A stretch of 64,000 bases of DNA from Narthecium ossifragum. Lineage: Eukaryota > Streptophyta > Magnoliopsida > Dioscoreales > Nartheciaceae. The first letter of the stretch is position 1; each line of letters begins with the position of its first letter. Position numbers and translations under genes: made by a program. Positions 23,046 through 34,056 of the stretch are shown here, piece after piece. Under the pieces are notes generated by a model. The model made no database searches. It worked only from the letters and a program-made list of their open reading frames with translations, and was not told where the DNA came from. Where the stretch lies: the NCBI GenBank assembly GCA_963920575.1, contig OY986972.1, forward strand, positions 10,800,010 to 10,864,009. The letters run 5' to 3'.

Positions 23046-23058
23046 TTGGTATCAGAGC
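23046..23058 (+). other. Primer binding site of element G (tRNA-iMet)
   Basis: TTGGTATCAGAGC starts three bases after the LTR end. This is the exact plant initiator tRNA-Met complement. Confidence 0.92.
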
Positions 23059-23105
23059 ACTGTTCCGTCGACTGTGCTGCCCAAAGCCTTCTAGAAGTTG
23101 CGCTG

Positions 23106-24680
23106 ATGGCAGGAGATACCACCACCAATGCTTCCATGGAGCGGGAAAGCCCCTTAACTAGAGGAGAGATGGAGGGCATCCATGGGTCGCTGCGGACGTT
23201 GGAAACTGCACAAGTGGAGACACGGGATTGGCAGCGGGAGATGCAGATCATCACCCAAGGGATCTCGGAGAGGATTGCCTTTATGGCAATACAGATGCAA
23301 GGAAGGAATCAGGGAGCCATGGGCGAACCTGGAGGTAACCCTAACCCTAACCCTCATCTACCTCCTAACATGAACCCTACTTCTCCTAGGACTCCACCTG
23401 AAGCTATCCCTAACCTAGGAGTACCTGGCCTGCATCCCCATTATGTCTTGGTTGGAACAGGTCCTATCCCTCCTACCCAACCCCCTGCTCAACCGGCCTA
23501 CACCACACCCTTGGCCGCCACCACTACCTGTCCACCACCACCTGGCTCCACTATCCTTCCACCCCCACCACACCAGCCTCTATATCCAACCTATCACCCC
23601 CCTCCACACTAGCAGCCTATGTCCTCTCCATATGCCCCCTACAACCCAGCTCCTCCACCACCCCATTACTACCCTCCTCACACCCCACCGGCATATGAGC
23701 AGCCCCATGACCCAATCCGTGAGCAACCCTTTGCTGCCCGGATTCCCCGCATGGACTTCCCCCACTATGATGGTGCTACAGATCCTACTCATTGGATCCT
23801 CAAGGCGGAGCAGTTCTTCTCGTACCACCCTATCCAGGAACGAGAGAAGGTCCGTTACGCCGCCTATCACTTCAATGGAGATGCCAAGACATGGTACCAG
23901 CTGTCGAAGGATACGAATGAGTGCGCAACATGGCATACCTTCCAGCATGCCTTGCACTTGCGCTATGGACCGACGACCTACGAGGACCCCATCGGCGAAC
24001 TCACTCGGATTCAGCAAGATGGCTCAGTCCGAGACTACTAGATCCGGTTCGACCGAGGTCTAGGTCGTGTTCCACACTTGGCTCGGGATGTTGTACTGAG
24101 TCTTTTCATCAGCGGATTGAAGCCGACCATCAGGTACGACGTTCAGCTCTCTAGACCAGCTACCCTAGCCGAGGCCATCAGCTATGCCAAGACTCATGAG
24201 GCGAAGCAGTACACGATCCGGCATGCTACGGCAAGGATGACACCTGCACCTACCTGTCCAACCCCCGCTGCCCGTGCCGCGCCCGCAAACTGTAGTTCGA
24301 GTGAGACTAGGACTCCTAATCCTACTCAAACTAGGACTCCTAGTCATACTCAAACTATAGTCCGACCCCAACGGAGACAGCTATCTCTAGCTAAACTGCA
24401 ACAACGAAGAGCACAAGGACTTTGTTTCCAATGTGACGAGCCCTATACACCGGGGCACCGTTGTAAGCAGCTGTTGAGCATTGAGATCGTCAATGTGGAA
24501 CCAACCATGGAAGCTGAACCAGGAAATCCGGCCCCACCGAAAGATGAGTCAAGAGAAGATGATGTCATGGCTGAACCCGAACCCTACATCACCTTCCATG
24601 CTATGGTCGGGACCCCTACCCCACAGACCATTCGAGTGAGAGGATTCATAAACTCAGTTCTGATCATCTTACTCATTGAT
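23106..24680 (+). pseudogene. gag: Gag and protease start of element G
   Basis: A single frame runs from ATG 23106 (MAGDTTTNASMERE), broken only by TAG stops at 23610-23612 and 24039-24041. It has a Pro-rich stretch (23380-23720). The capsid core is FPHYDGATDPTHWILKAEQF, FNGDAKTWYQL and LRYGPTTYEDPIGEL. A zinc knuckle, CFQCDEPYTPGHRC, lies at 24423-24470. The protease Asp is in LLIDSGG (24678-24680). Directly after it, a run of five G marks a frame change. Confidence 0.88.
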
Positions 24681-25265
24681 TCAGGGGGAGCACCCACAAC
24701 ATCTTGGCGGACCATCTTACACAGAAGCTTGGTCTCACGCCTAGGACTAACACTGGATTCCATGTGACCGTGGCTAGTGGTGAACGCCTACAGTCTCTGG
24801 GAAAGTGTCCCAGGGTAGGCATCCATATCCAGGGAGCCCTAGTCCACGTAGACTTCTTCCTATTGCCTCTACAGGGTTGTGATGCAGTCCTAGGTGCACA
24901 ATGGTTACTGACCCTAGGAGACATCCAGATGAACCTCAAGGAGCTGAAGGTGAGATTCCATCTCGGCGAGGAGCTGATCGAGTTATAAGGGATAAAGGTA
25001 CCATCACCCTCCAGGATCTACTCAGAAGCCGCAACCCTACATAGGATCTGCAGGGGAGATCACGGATGGCTCTGTATGCTGAAGAGCAGCCCGGGCTTAG
25101 ATCGTCTAGACGGTCCAACCGGAATCACCCTAGACGGTCCAACCGCCCTCTTGGAGCAATACACTGATCTCTTCGCCGAGCCAACAAGGCTTCCCCCTGG
25201 CTGGGAGCAGGACCATCACATACCCTTGAAGCCCGGGGAAGGCCCGGTGAATGTGAGGCCCTGCT
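24681..25265 (+). pseudogene. pol: Protease remainder and RT start of element G
   Basis: This part is in a second frame. 24704-24985 carries protease sequence (ADHLTQKLGLTPRT, CDAVLGAQWLLTLGDIQ) and ends in TAA at 24986-24988. 25076-25265 then gives the start of RT (DLFAEPTRLPPGWEQDHHIP, KPGEGPVNVRP). After that about two short blocks of RT are missing, including the region before the first catalytic Asp that binds the incoming nucleotide. The RT could not work. Confidence 0.8.
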
Positions 25266-25358
25266 CAAAAATGGCGTCATACGCACTTCATCTAGCCCCT
25301 ACTCATCTCCAGTCCTACAAGTCAAGAAGCAACCGTCGAAGAGAAGTTACCTGTTCCC

Positions 25359-26422
25359 GTGATTGACGAGTTGCTGGATGAACTTCACAATGCAGCCATC
25401 TTCTCCAAACTGGATCTACGTTCCGGATATCACCAGATCCGGGTGTACCTGCCGGATATTGAGAAGACAACCTTCCGTATACACCACGGTCACTATGAGT
25501 TTCTTGTCATGTCGTTTGGGCTGACCAACGCCCCCTCGACTTTCCAGGCCTTGATGAACTCCATCTTTGAGCCCTTACTCCGCAGGTTCGTCCTCGTCTT
25601 CTTTGATGACATACTAATTTATAGCCGGAGTACGCAGGAGCATTTGGGTCACTTGTCCACCGTCTTCACAATCCTAAGAGAACATCAACTTCCCTTAAGG
25701 AAGGACAAGTGCCAGTTTGGGCAGCATCAAGTTCGTTACTTAGGCCATGGCTTCTCTCCTGAAGGCGTGGCCATGGATGCTGACAAGATCGCTGCCATGA
25801 TGAGTTGGCCGGGCCCTACTTCTGTCAAGGAGCTGTGCAGATTTCTCGGACTGACCGGCTACTATCGGAAGTTTGTACAACACTATGGAACGATTGCAAG
25901 ACCATTTACGCAGCTGCTAAAGAAGGGCAACTTCCAATGGAACCTTGAGGCGGAGCAAGCTTTCCATCAACTCACGGAAGCCATGATAACCGGCCCTGTC
26001 CTGGCCTTGCCCGACTTCACCAAACCTTTCATTGTCAAATGTGATGCCTCATCCTACGGCATTGGTGCAGTCCTCATGCAGGAGAAGAAGCCCATCGCCT
26101 ACTTCAACCAGGCGCTACCTCCTAGAGAACAAGGAAGATCAACATATGAGAAGGAGATGCGGGCATTAGCATTAGCTGTCCAGAAGTGGAGACCGTACTT
26201 GCTGGGTTCCAAGTTCACCGTTCGGACCGATCATAAAAGTCTCAAACACTTTTGGGAGCAGACCGTGTCAACCGAAGCCCAGCATAAATGGCTTGTGAAA
26301 CTGCTGGGTTACGACTTCGACATTGAGTACAAGAAGGGTTCAGAAAATTCGGTTGCGGATGCACTCTCCCGAGTACCGCCACTTAGCCTTGAGGTCAAGG
26401 CTAGTTCTGAAGGGGAAGGGGA
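25359..26422 (+). pseudogene. pol: RT catalytic part and RNase H of element G
   Basis: This open segment carries [15 protein letters not shown] (first catalytic Asp), [17 protein letters not shown], and FFDDILIYS (catalytic Asp pair, about 25606-25611). It has the RT thumb and then RNase H ([54 protein letters not shown]). The frame then runs into the 3' LTR and stops at 26484-26486. No integrase zinc finger, core or chromodomain follows. Confidence 0.92.
26409..26422 (+). other. Polypurine tract of element G
   Basis: GAAGGGGAAGGGGA abuts the 3' LTR start TGTTACGAG. Its survival next to RNase H shows that the loss of integrase stopped short of this signal. Confidence 0.85.
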
Positions 26423-27191
26423 TGTTACGAGCCAATTCAGAACTGAACCAGATCCAAACCCAAGCCAAGCATGGGCGGATCGATGATGGACCCATGACCC
26501 TTGGGCGGCTCAACCAAGCAGGTCCTAGCTGGTTGTTTCATTAGTTGAGTCTTAATTGCTTTGCTAGTTGATTTTCTAGGTTGAGACCAGTTTGTTCTTT
26601 GCTAGTTCAGATTATGAGTCCTAGTTGGGTTGAGTCAAGTCATTTGCTGTTTTAGCAAGTAGGTATCCAGGTTGGAGTAAAACTCTTTGAGGCCTCTATA
26701 AAAGGACCTCCATAGCTTGTATTAGGGTTTTATGCATTGAAGAATAAAGTTAAGAGATGTTATAGGAGTAGTTGTAACCCTAGGAGTAGTCATAACTTAA
26801 ATATCTCACTACATTATCTCCCTCACGTCCTCCTCTCTCCCTACAGCTGGATCACCTTCTTCCACCTGCCGGCCACCACCATCATCACCACCGTCCGCCG
26901 CTACAAGCCACGACTCCAACCCCCGGCGTCCTTCCTTCGCCGCTGCCCTCTTCTTTGACCTTCTTTGGCTTGGATCTCCAAGATTAACCAGCCAACCCCA
27001 AGAGGATCTACAAGGTATCCTCTTCTCTTTCGTCTCCCTCCTCCAGTCTTCACCTTCCTCATCGAATACCTAGCGTCCTGCTACTAAAACCCTAAAGGTA
27101 TCTCCCAACCTAGCCATAGATTTGGCTAAGGAGGAACTAAGACCAGGAAAGAGCCCAGGTACCTGTGCCTACGAGAAGGCTCGGCGTAACA
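26423..27191 (+). repeat. 3' LTR of element G
   Basis: It starts TGTTACGAGCC, ends GCTCGGCGTAACA, and has exactly the same length as the 5' LTR. Differences between the two are mostly transitions. Confidence 0.93.
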
Positions 27192-27879
27192 GGGAATATG
27201 ATGGATGAATACTGAGGTTCCGATTTCACCATAACATCCTCATTTTATGCAATGAATCAATCAAGATCTCAGTTCAATTCCAAGGGTTCGTTTTTCTGGT
27301 ATGATGATCCGTTCGATCACGGTCTTCACCAAGTACCCTCAATTAACCCTAGCTAATGAACCCATAACTAAGTGTTAACCAAGAATCCATTAAGCTCTGA
27401 AGAACAATCATGAACTAAGAATAGTCTTAGCTTGAACCCGGCTTTGACATAAACTCATTCATTCATAGATCCTGCAAGATTAGGGAATGAACTCTCGCCC
27501 AATCTCACATAAAACAATCTATAATACTTCTATTGGCCACATAAAAGTATTTAAGATCTCAGTTATAATAATGAATGAAACAAGAAAAATAAACTGATTA
27601 AATAATCATGATCCAATAACATAGAATGATTCAGTTAGGGCTACATCGGTTTCTTAGAGAAGGAACTAGCCACTCATGTTCATCATGAGAGCAACAAAAC
27701 TAATGAAGAAATAAGATGAGGAAAAGAAAAGAAAACCAAGCCTGGAACCCGTCTCCTCTCTTCCAAACGCTGCCAAAAAGCCCCCCCCCCCCCTAAGTGT
27801 TGGACAACCTCCTTAAATAAGTGTATGAAACCCTAGGTTTTATTTCAACCATTGGATCAAATCTGGTCCGTTCGTTTTC

Positions 27880-28120
27880 AGATCGTCCGTAAAGAGATCG
27901 ATCTTCTATGGAAAGAAGATCGATCTTTTTTTCCCAGATTGTGGCTGTGCCCGAGTCGGATAGATCCTTTCAGGGGTGTCGGATCGATTTGACTCAGTAG
28001 GATGGATAGTAGGATCGATCTGACTGTGATCATCTGAAAAGCATACGTTATGTCAGGATTTCATTCCCGAGTACGATCTATCCCTCTTCAGGTGTGCGAT
28101 CGATTTGACTCCCTGAGTAT
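27880..28120 (-). repeat. Palindrome array, B 3' LTR
   Basis: AAGATCGATCTT, AGATCGATCTTC, CGGATCGATTTGACTC and related units lie here, fewer and more decayed than in other copies. The matching piece in the truncated 5' LTR is 31949-32110. Confidence 0.7.
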
Positions 28121-28409
28121 TTACTGTTTTGCCATCCAGAATGCGCCATTGCTACTAAAATTGCCGTAACTTCCTCTAGAAAACTCGGAATCACGAGTCG
28201 TAAAATTCTCCAGAAACTAGACTTCAAGGGCTTTCCAATCATATATGGTCCATCATCTTGTTCTTATGAGCAGGTACAGTTTAATCTTTCAAGTTGATCC
28301 ATGTAATCCTTTCAACTTCTTTGCTCCTTTTTCCTGCATTTTGCAAACAACTATGTGAAGCAACATATAGATATAAAAATAGTAATAAAGATGTTGATTA
28401 AGGAGAATA

Positions 28410-29669
28410 TGTTACGAGCAGTCTACTCGTGATCCTCTCGTAATGGGTCTCTACTGCTCCAATCGATCACAATTGAGTCTGATCGGGCTTGATTGAGTCC
28501 AACTGGCTGATTTGGCTAGTTGGATCGAATCTAGCTCAAGGAATTGGGTCAGGCTTGACTTGATTGGGCTAAGTGGCTCGGCTTGGCTGAACCGGACTTG
28601 ATCCAATGGCTGAATTGGTCAAGATCGGTTGGGAAGATCTGACGGCTGAGGAGTCGCCGGAGTAGATCGCCGGCGTAGGGGCGGCGGCTGCGGTCGGGAT
28701 AGTGGCAGGGAAGGTCGCGGGGTGATGGGGAATAGATCCAACGGGTTGGATTGGTCGGAGGATGGCTAGATGGACGGGATCTGGTGGTCGACGGCGGTGG
28801 GTTTGGGTTTACCGGGGTCGGGGACGACGGGGAGGGTTCTGCGGGGCTTTGGGACGTCGTAGAAGACCGGGATCTGGTCTAGGGAGGTTGGCAGCGTACT
28901 TTGGAGGTAAGATATGGGTCGGACGCAGAAGGGGCGGCGGAGCTGTGAAGTGGAGGTTGCCGGGGAACGGCGCCGGAGGGGACGAAGGGCGGAGGGAAGG
29001 CTATGGCCGGAGTCGTGGTGCCAAGGGGAAGAGGATGGCGGGTTTAGATGGCGACGGGGGTGGCCGGAGAGGGGAGAACGGCGGTGAGCTAGGGTTTGAG
29101 CACGGGAGAGAAGATGGGGAAGAAGATGAACAGTGCTGGGGTGACGTGGCGGTGGGGTCGCTGATGTGGCGGAGAGAGAAAGTGACGGGGAGAAGGAAAT
29201 TGAAGGTGAAGGCGATGCCGGCTGTGGAGAAGATGACCGACGGGGAAGAAGGTGGATCTGTGCTAGATATCTAGTGGAAGCTATATTATCTCTACTCCTA
29301 TGATATTCTACTCCTATGATAATCTATCAACTATTCTTAATCATTCCTCTCATGCTTTCATCATAACCTAATACAAACTACTAAGGTCCTTTTATAGAGA
29401 CCTGACAGAGTCCTAATCCACTAGAAAAACCCCCTTGCTTAATTAGCAAGTAATAAGGTTTCTGACTCAACTCAACTTCCTAACTCAAAGGGACTCTTAA
29501 TTAATTCCTAACCATCAACTAGGACTCAATAAAAGACTAATGATAAATACTAATTAAATACTTTAGTTTGAACTAGGGAAGTCCAAGTCAAACTAGGAAA
29601 GAGGTTGAACCAGCTTGGTTCCTCTTCTGGGTTCGGGTCCAGTTGGTCGAGTCGGATCGACTCGTATCA
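28410..29669 (-). repeat. Solo D-type LTR inside the B LTR
   Basis: This 1260-bp LTR starts TGATACGAGTCG and ends GCTCGTAACA on the minus strand. Flanks are GAATA (28405-28409) and TAATA (29670-29674), one mismatch. The interrupted host text (AAGGATAATAATCTAGC) is intact in the B 5' LTR at 32400, which confirms the insertion point. It gives the complete version of the LTR at 1-1264. The GC-rich plus-strand frame at 28762-29274 is the reverse of its leader and not a gene. Confidence 0.88.
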
Positions 29670-29731
29670 TAATAATCTAGCAATTGAAACGATAATAAGA
29701 CTGTTCAGAGTGCATTTTCATTCACTCATCA

Positions 29732-30920
29732 CACCCCCCAACCAGCTTATTGCTAGTCTCTAGCAATTCAAAGCACATAAAATATAATTAAACACACTAA
29801 CGGTTCAAGAATGTAGACATGCATGATAAAAATTCTGCCTTATCAAGTCAATAATGTTGTACACAGTACACAACATAAAAACTTCTTATACTCATACACA
29901 TACTACCAACATATGAAATCAACTTCTACACATTAAACATGCTAATCACCATCCATATGAACACATGTGACGTGACAAATAAATGTTGCGTACAGAATCA
30001 ACTTCTACCCACCATTAGTCCAAACACACTACTATCTTCATGACGAATCATCCAACTCTCGCACTTTAAGTACAACATGCTCTTTTTGTTTTTTTTTCTT
30101 CAACTATCAGACATTTTGCCTTTTTACGCGAGCAGTCTCTGCTTCTTGAGGCGCAGAGTTCCGGTCACTTAACAAAACACTGAGTAGTTTTTTAGCTATT
30201 AGTGGTTCTACCTTTTTACACGAGCTCCCAGCTTCCTAAGGCAAGAACATCCGGTTACTCAGTAGATCACCTAATAGTCGTTTAGGCACAGCTTAACCAA
30301 GCTCTAGAACTTTTTCTTTTTTTTTCCTTTTTTTTCTCTACATGCAATACTCAACACTGGCTAATGCTGAAAGCATAGTCTAGAATGACAATAGCATGCT
30401 CATTCATCTGGTGAGTATAATCGCCACTGCACAGAAAGTGTTCGTGTGTGACTCACATAATGTTCTACCTTCAGGTTATCACGCATGCAATCAATGTATA
30501 AGTCAATCCATATGAAAGCAGCATGTATAATAAGCATAACAATTTCAGCTCATATATAATTTAACACTATTATACCCACAAGGTAGCATGAATACGGTCA
30601 TCAATGTCTACACCTCCCAACCTAAAATTAACATTGTCCTCAATGTGTGCATCGTAAACAATAACATACATAGGAGGTGGCTATTCAAATTTCCATAGAA
30701 AGAAGAGACAAGATAATGTAAATAAAAAAGAGGCCACCTGATAGAGTAGCGAACATCTCCTCAAGGATCCTCAGGGTGGCTGAAATCCTAAAAGAAAAAT
30801 AAAAGAGAAAACATAAAACTAAAAATTGAAACTAAAAAAAAACAGGTTACCTTGGTGGGTTGCCTCCCACCCAGCGCTTTATTTAACGTCTAGGCAAGAC
30901 GTACTGCAAAGCCTTAAGGT
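29732..30920 (-). other. 3' noncoding region and polypurine tract of element B
   Basis: The polypurine tract GGTTGGGGGG (minus, about 29745-29732) abuts the LTR. The region is AT-rich with no gene. Its far end has GCGCTGGGTGGGAGGCAACC (about 30880-30860, minus), a block usual in Athila elements just after pol. The same noncoding text occurs in element C at 45127-46080, including the CGCAGAG/GTTACTCAGTAG repeats. Confidence 0.75.
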
Positions 30921-31406
30921 TCAGCCAGGTTCGTATGGCTGTAATGCTTCAAGCGGTGCGACGACCTCCTTTGCTCTCTTATAACTGTGCAAGTCATCCT
31001 TCGTCATCGTCAAATCCACTACCAATGTAGTCTTCAGTTGCTCCTTCTTGAAATTAGAGATCACCAATGAATCTACAACATCTATCGAGAAGTAGTCAAA
31101 AGAGTTTGAAGTATAGGACATAGACTCAAACACTTTAAATTCAACAGTTTCACCTAAAATTGTCATGCTAAGCTTACCATCCTTCACATTAATTATAGTT
31201 TCGGCTGTAGCCATGAATGGACGTCCCAACAAAATAGGCAATTTTCTATCATTCAACGATTCATCATCCATATCCAATATCACAAAATTAGCATGGATAG
31301 TTAACTTATCAACTTGTACTAAGATGTCCTCTACAATGCCTAATGGATATTTAATTGAACGATCTGTAAGTTGTAGAGACATAGTAGTAGGTTTTAATTC
31401 ACCCAC
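30921..31406 (-). pseudogene. pol: Protease C-terminal half of element B
   Basis: The 161-residue segment has the usual protease order: QLTDRSIKYPLGIVEDILVQ, FVILDMDDESL, and PILLGRPFMATAETIINV. It then has an acidic tail and meets noncoding DNA directly, with no RT. A frame break separates it from the next segment at the active-site loop. Confidence 0.82.
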
Positions 31407-31934
31407 ATCTAACTGACGAAAAACAGAGTAATATTAATGTTACTAAATCAAGCATTGCCTCCCCTATTTTTGTATCACCAACAGTAATATTAATGTTAAA
31501 ACTCCCTGGATCCTTAAGCTTGGGTGGAAGCTTCCTTTGTAGAACCGCGCTTGCCGTCTCTGAAACCATCACCTTTTCATGAGGCTCATACTTACGCTTA
31601 GAAGTACGTAGTTCCTTGAAGAACTTTGGAAAGGCTGGCATTTTTCTAATCACATCAAGCAATGGTAAGTTGACATTAACCTTAGATAGGATATCATAAA
31701 TTTCAGAATATGACTTATCCATTTTGGCCTTTTTCAGGCGGCCTGGAAAAGGAAATGGCGGAATATATGGTGGAGGATTGTTGTGATGAACCTCCGGAAC
31801 TGAATTTGTTCTCTTTTCATCATCAAAAGGAGATGTGGCCGATGGTGGCCTTTTCGAGTGTTCCTTCTTTTCAACTTCCTCACTTGCATCATCATGACAC
31901 TCATCAATAACTTTAGCATTAATATTATTATCAA
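31399..31934 (-). pseudogene. pol: Gag end and protease start of element B
   Basis: The segment 31399-31722 reads NVNLPLLDVIRKMPAFPKFF and KDPGSFNINITVGDTKIGEA, then reaches the active-site Asp (MLDL). It loses frame there, so the Gly-Ala/Thr-Ser of the motif is no longer in frame. 31734-31934 is decayed Gag linker. It is cut at about 31948 by LTR sequence. Confidence 0.78.
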
Positions 31935-31948
31935 TTATCTTACCTGAA

Positions 31949-32466
31949 CCCGAGTCGGATCGATCCTTCCAGGGGTGTCGGATCGATCTGACTCAGTAGG
32001 ATGGATAGTAGGATCGATCTGACTGTGATCATCTGAAAAGCATAAGTTCTATCAGCATTTAATTCCTGAGTCCGATCGATCCCTCTCCAGGTGTGCGATC
32101 GATCTGACTCCCTGAGTATTTACTGTTTTGCCATCCAGACTGCGCCATTGGTACTAAAATTGCCGTAACTTCCTCTAGGAAACTCGGAATCACGAGCCAT
32201 AAAATTCTCCAGAAACTAGACTTCAAGAGCTTTCCAACCATATATGGTCCATCATCTATTTCTTCATGAGCAGGTACAGTTGAATCTTTTAAGTTGATCC
32301 ATGTAATCCTTTCAGCTTATTTGCTCCTTTTCCCTGTATTTTCCAGACAACTATGTGAAGCAACATATAGATATAAAAATAGTAATAAAGATGTCGATTA
32401 AGGATAATAATCTAGCAATTGAGACGGTAATAAGACTATTCAGAGTGCATTTTCATGCAATTGTCA
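31949..32466 (-). repeat. Truncated 5' LTR of element B
   Basis: Only the first ~520 bases of the LTR remain (minus: TGACAATTGCATG at 32466, then the U3 block and palindromes). The cut at 31949 lies at the edge of the palindrome array, where the U3 sequence joins protease-side DNA directly. TATA box, rest of LTR, PBS and Gag start are gone. Confidence 0.8.
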
Positions 32467-32606
32467 TGTGCCAGTAGTTTCCTCGACTGTTTGACCCAGT
32501 AGGTAATTCCCTTTGTGTGGGCGTTCGTGCCACTAGGACTAGTTGGTTCTTCGTTTCCGGCCCTATCCTTGAATTTTGGGACAAAATATCTTTAAGGGTG
32601 ATAGGT
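32467..32606 (+). other. 3' internal end and polypurine tract of element Y
   Basis: This short piece reads into AATTTTGGGACAAAATATC and AAGGGTGATAGG, the usual end of Tekay/Del internal regions, and joins the 3' LTR at 32607. It shows that Y continues to the right of element B. Confidence 0.7.
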
Positions 32607-34051
32607 TGTGAGGACCCGTACCTTCAACCCGGTCCTACCGCGATAGGTCGAGGGTCTGGGTTTGTGGTTTGGCTCGGTTGGCCTTGGGATGCGATCGGTT
32701 GATCGCATCGCTGTTTTTGACCCCAGTGGCATTTTGATAAATATGCTCCCTGGTGGTCAGTTTCACACCCACGTGGCACACACTGCCTTTGATTGATGTA
32801 TGTGATTGATTAGAACCTTAAGGGCGCTTCCGATCGGAAGATCGAAGCTCTGTCGGTTGAGATCGAATCGGACGGCTATGATCGATTCCAGCTTTCTATA
32901 AATAATCCCTTTCTTTTCTCTCTCTCTATTTCTTTCTTCTACTCCTGCCATTGTCCCTCTCTCTCTCTCTCTCTTCCTCTCTCCAACCGGCTAAGCTAGG
33001 GCTTGGAGGCACGATCTTCGGGGAGCGGATCATGACGATCGGACTTGGAGGATGCGTAGAGGAGCTGCTCTGCTTGTTCAAGTAGGTGTTTCTACCTCGA
33101 TCCGGTGATCGGATTCTCCTAGGATAGGTTTCTTGTACTTTCGCTGTAGGAATACTTGTTAGAATGTTGTGTGGTTCTTTGCATGTGTAGTATAGCTTGC
33201 ATCCAGTATTCTTATCAACTGATTTCCGTATTTTATCGGATGATTTCCGTATTATCGTCGTTTTGTCGGTTTTCGGCTATTGAGACCTAGGTTTGAGATT
33301 TAACCATCAAATTTGTGTTATATTTGTACCTTTAGCTTCTCCATCATCTTTTACGCATGCTTGTAAAGTTTCATCAACTTCCAACTTGATTTGATCATTC
33401 AAATCCAAAAAACTGGATTTCCGGCACTGTTTTGATGAACTGTGCATTAGGCTCGACGGTCGATCGATCGACCGTCAACCGTTGATACGCTTCTTTTGAG
33501 CCTGACGGTCGACCGTCAGATCAACCGTCGCATCGTCCGTCAGGCTCTGTCGCGTTTTGGGTCTCCTAGGATCGATGCACCGATCGACCGCGGGCTCCCT
33601 CCCTTTTTCCATTCCGCCTCATGGTCGACCGTCGGATCAACCATCGCATCGTCCGTGAGGCTCTGTTCCATTTTGGGCTTCCCAGGGTCGATGCACCGAT
33701 CAACCGTGCCCCTTGTGTTTTTCCTTCGTTTGACCCCACGGTCGACCGTCGGATCGACCGTGGCCTCACGGTCTACCGTCGGATCGACTGTCGCATCGAC
33801 CGTGGGCCACTAAGCTGTGTTTTATGGTTTCCTTTGATTGGTTTTCATTCATGATAGGTATTCAATCATGTTAGGGAGCATACACAATGTTTTCACGAGA
33901 TTTCGATCGAGATTGGGAAGTGAATCAGGAGTTTAACCCCTTTGACGAATTTACCCTTGTTTTCCGCAATGTATCGCGCCAATTGGAGATGAATAGTGAT
34001 AGGAACCCTCACGCCCCGTCCTAGATGGGTTTTCTGGGTCGAGGTGTGACA
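32607..34051 (+). repeat. 3' LTR of element Y, with an internal deletion
   Basis: At 1445 bp it is about 1.0 kb shorter than the 5' LTR. The missing part corresponds to about 8573-9590 of the 5' LTR, including the stem-loop pair; the join is near 33953. It has TATAAATA (32897-32904), a CT tract (32915-32975) and a palindrome array (33450-33815). It is uninterrupted where LTR X sits in the 5' copy. Confidence 0.9.
33450..33815 (+). repeat. Palindrome array, Y 3' LTR
   Basis: It matches 8080-8430 in order and spacing. Several units differ by single transitions in the CG (for example GGATCAACC for GGATCGACC), as expected of methylated CG sites. Confidence 0.85.
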
Positions 34052-34056
34052 TCCTC

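Larger units (their letters stand above)
22275..27191 (+). mobile_element. Element G: chromovirus-like Ty3/gypsy lacking integrase
   Basis: The two LTRs are both 769 bp (22275-23043 and 26423-27191), and GGGAA flanks the element at 22270-22274 and 27192-27196. Between them lie PBS, gag with zinc knuckle, protease, RT and RNase H. RNase H ends about 40 bases before the 3' LTR, with the polypurine tract in between, so integrase is completely missing. By eye the LTRs differ at about 40 of 769 positions (~5%). The element sits in the 3' LTR of B. Confidence 0.93.
22063..29731 (-). repeat. 3' LTR of element B, split by G and a solo D LTR
   Basis: The B parts are 22063-22274, 27197-28409 and 29675-29731, allowing one duplication copy each. 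The left end is degenerate (TGAGGGGATCGTATAAATTT against TGATGAATAAATTT in the other copies). The right end, plus strand, is TTCACTCATCA, followed by the polypurine tract. A C-homopolymer of about 14 bases lies near 27780. Confidence 0.82.
22063..32466 (-). mobile_element. Element B: Athila-type, without RT and integrase
   Basis: Minus-strand order: a truncated 5' LTR (32466-31949), gag-end and protease remnant (31934-30921), a long 3' noncoding part with polypurine tract (30920-29732), and a 3' LTR (29731-22063) split by element G and a solo D LTR. PBS, most of Gag, RT, RNase H and integrase are absent. No clear target duplication is seen (GGGAC on the left, TGTGC on the right), so one end has probably been altered. 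The LTR family is confirmed by two other copies with perfect duplications (35341-36744, 49186-50786). Confidence 0.8.
2464..34051 (+). mobile_element. Element Y: Tekay/Del-like Ty3/gypsy, heavily nested
   Basis: Y starts with TGTGAGGACCCGT and ends with GGTGTGACA. The same 5 bases, TCCTC, flank it at 2459-2463 and 34052-34056, so the two ends 31.6 kb apart come from a single insertion. Order: 5' LTR (2464-9685, interrupted), PBS (9688-9699), a short leader (to 10189), other elements, an integrase C-terminal remnant (21752-22062), other elements, the 3' internal end with polypurine tract (32467-32606), and 3' LTR (32607-34051). Gag, protease, RT, RNase H and most of integrase are gone. The Tekay/Del placement comes from the long LTRs, Met PBS and integrase tail. 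Confidence 0.88.

Noticed and set aside
23330..23360. Telomere-like CCCTAA repeats
   Set aside because: Only about three units, in frame inside the Gag Pro/Asn-rich stretch of element G, with no longer tract.
27781..27794. C homopolymer in the B LTR as a functional site
   Set aside because: A single run of about 14 C in one copy. Other B copies have no such run; slippage or sequencing error is likely.
28762..29274. 170-codon GC-rich frame, plus strand
   Set aside because: It is the reverse complement of the D LTR leader. The Gly/Arg/Trp-rich product comes from composition.
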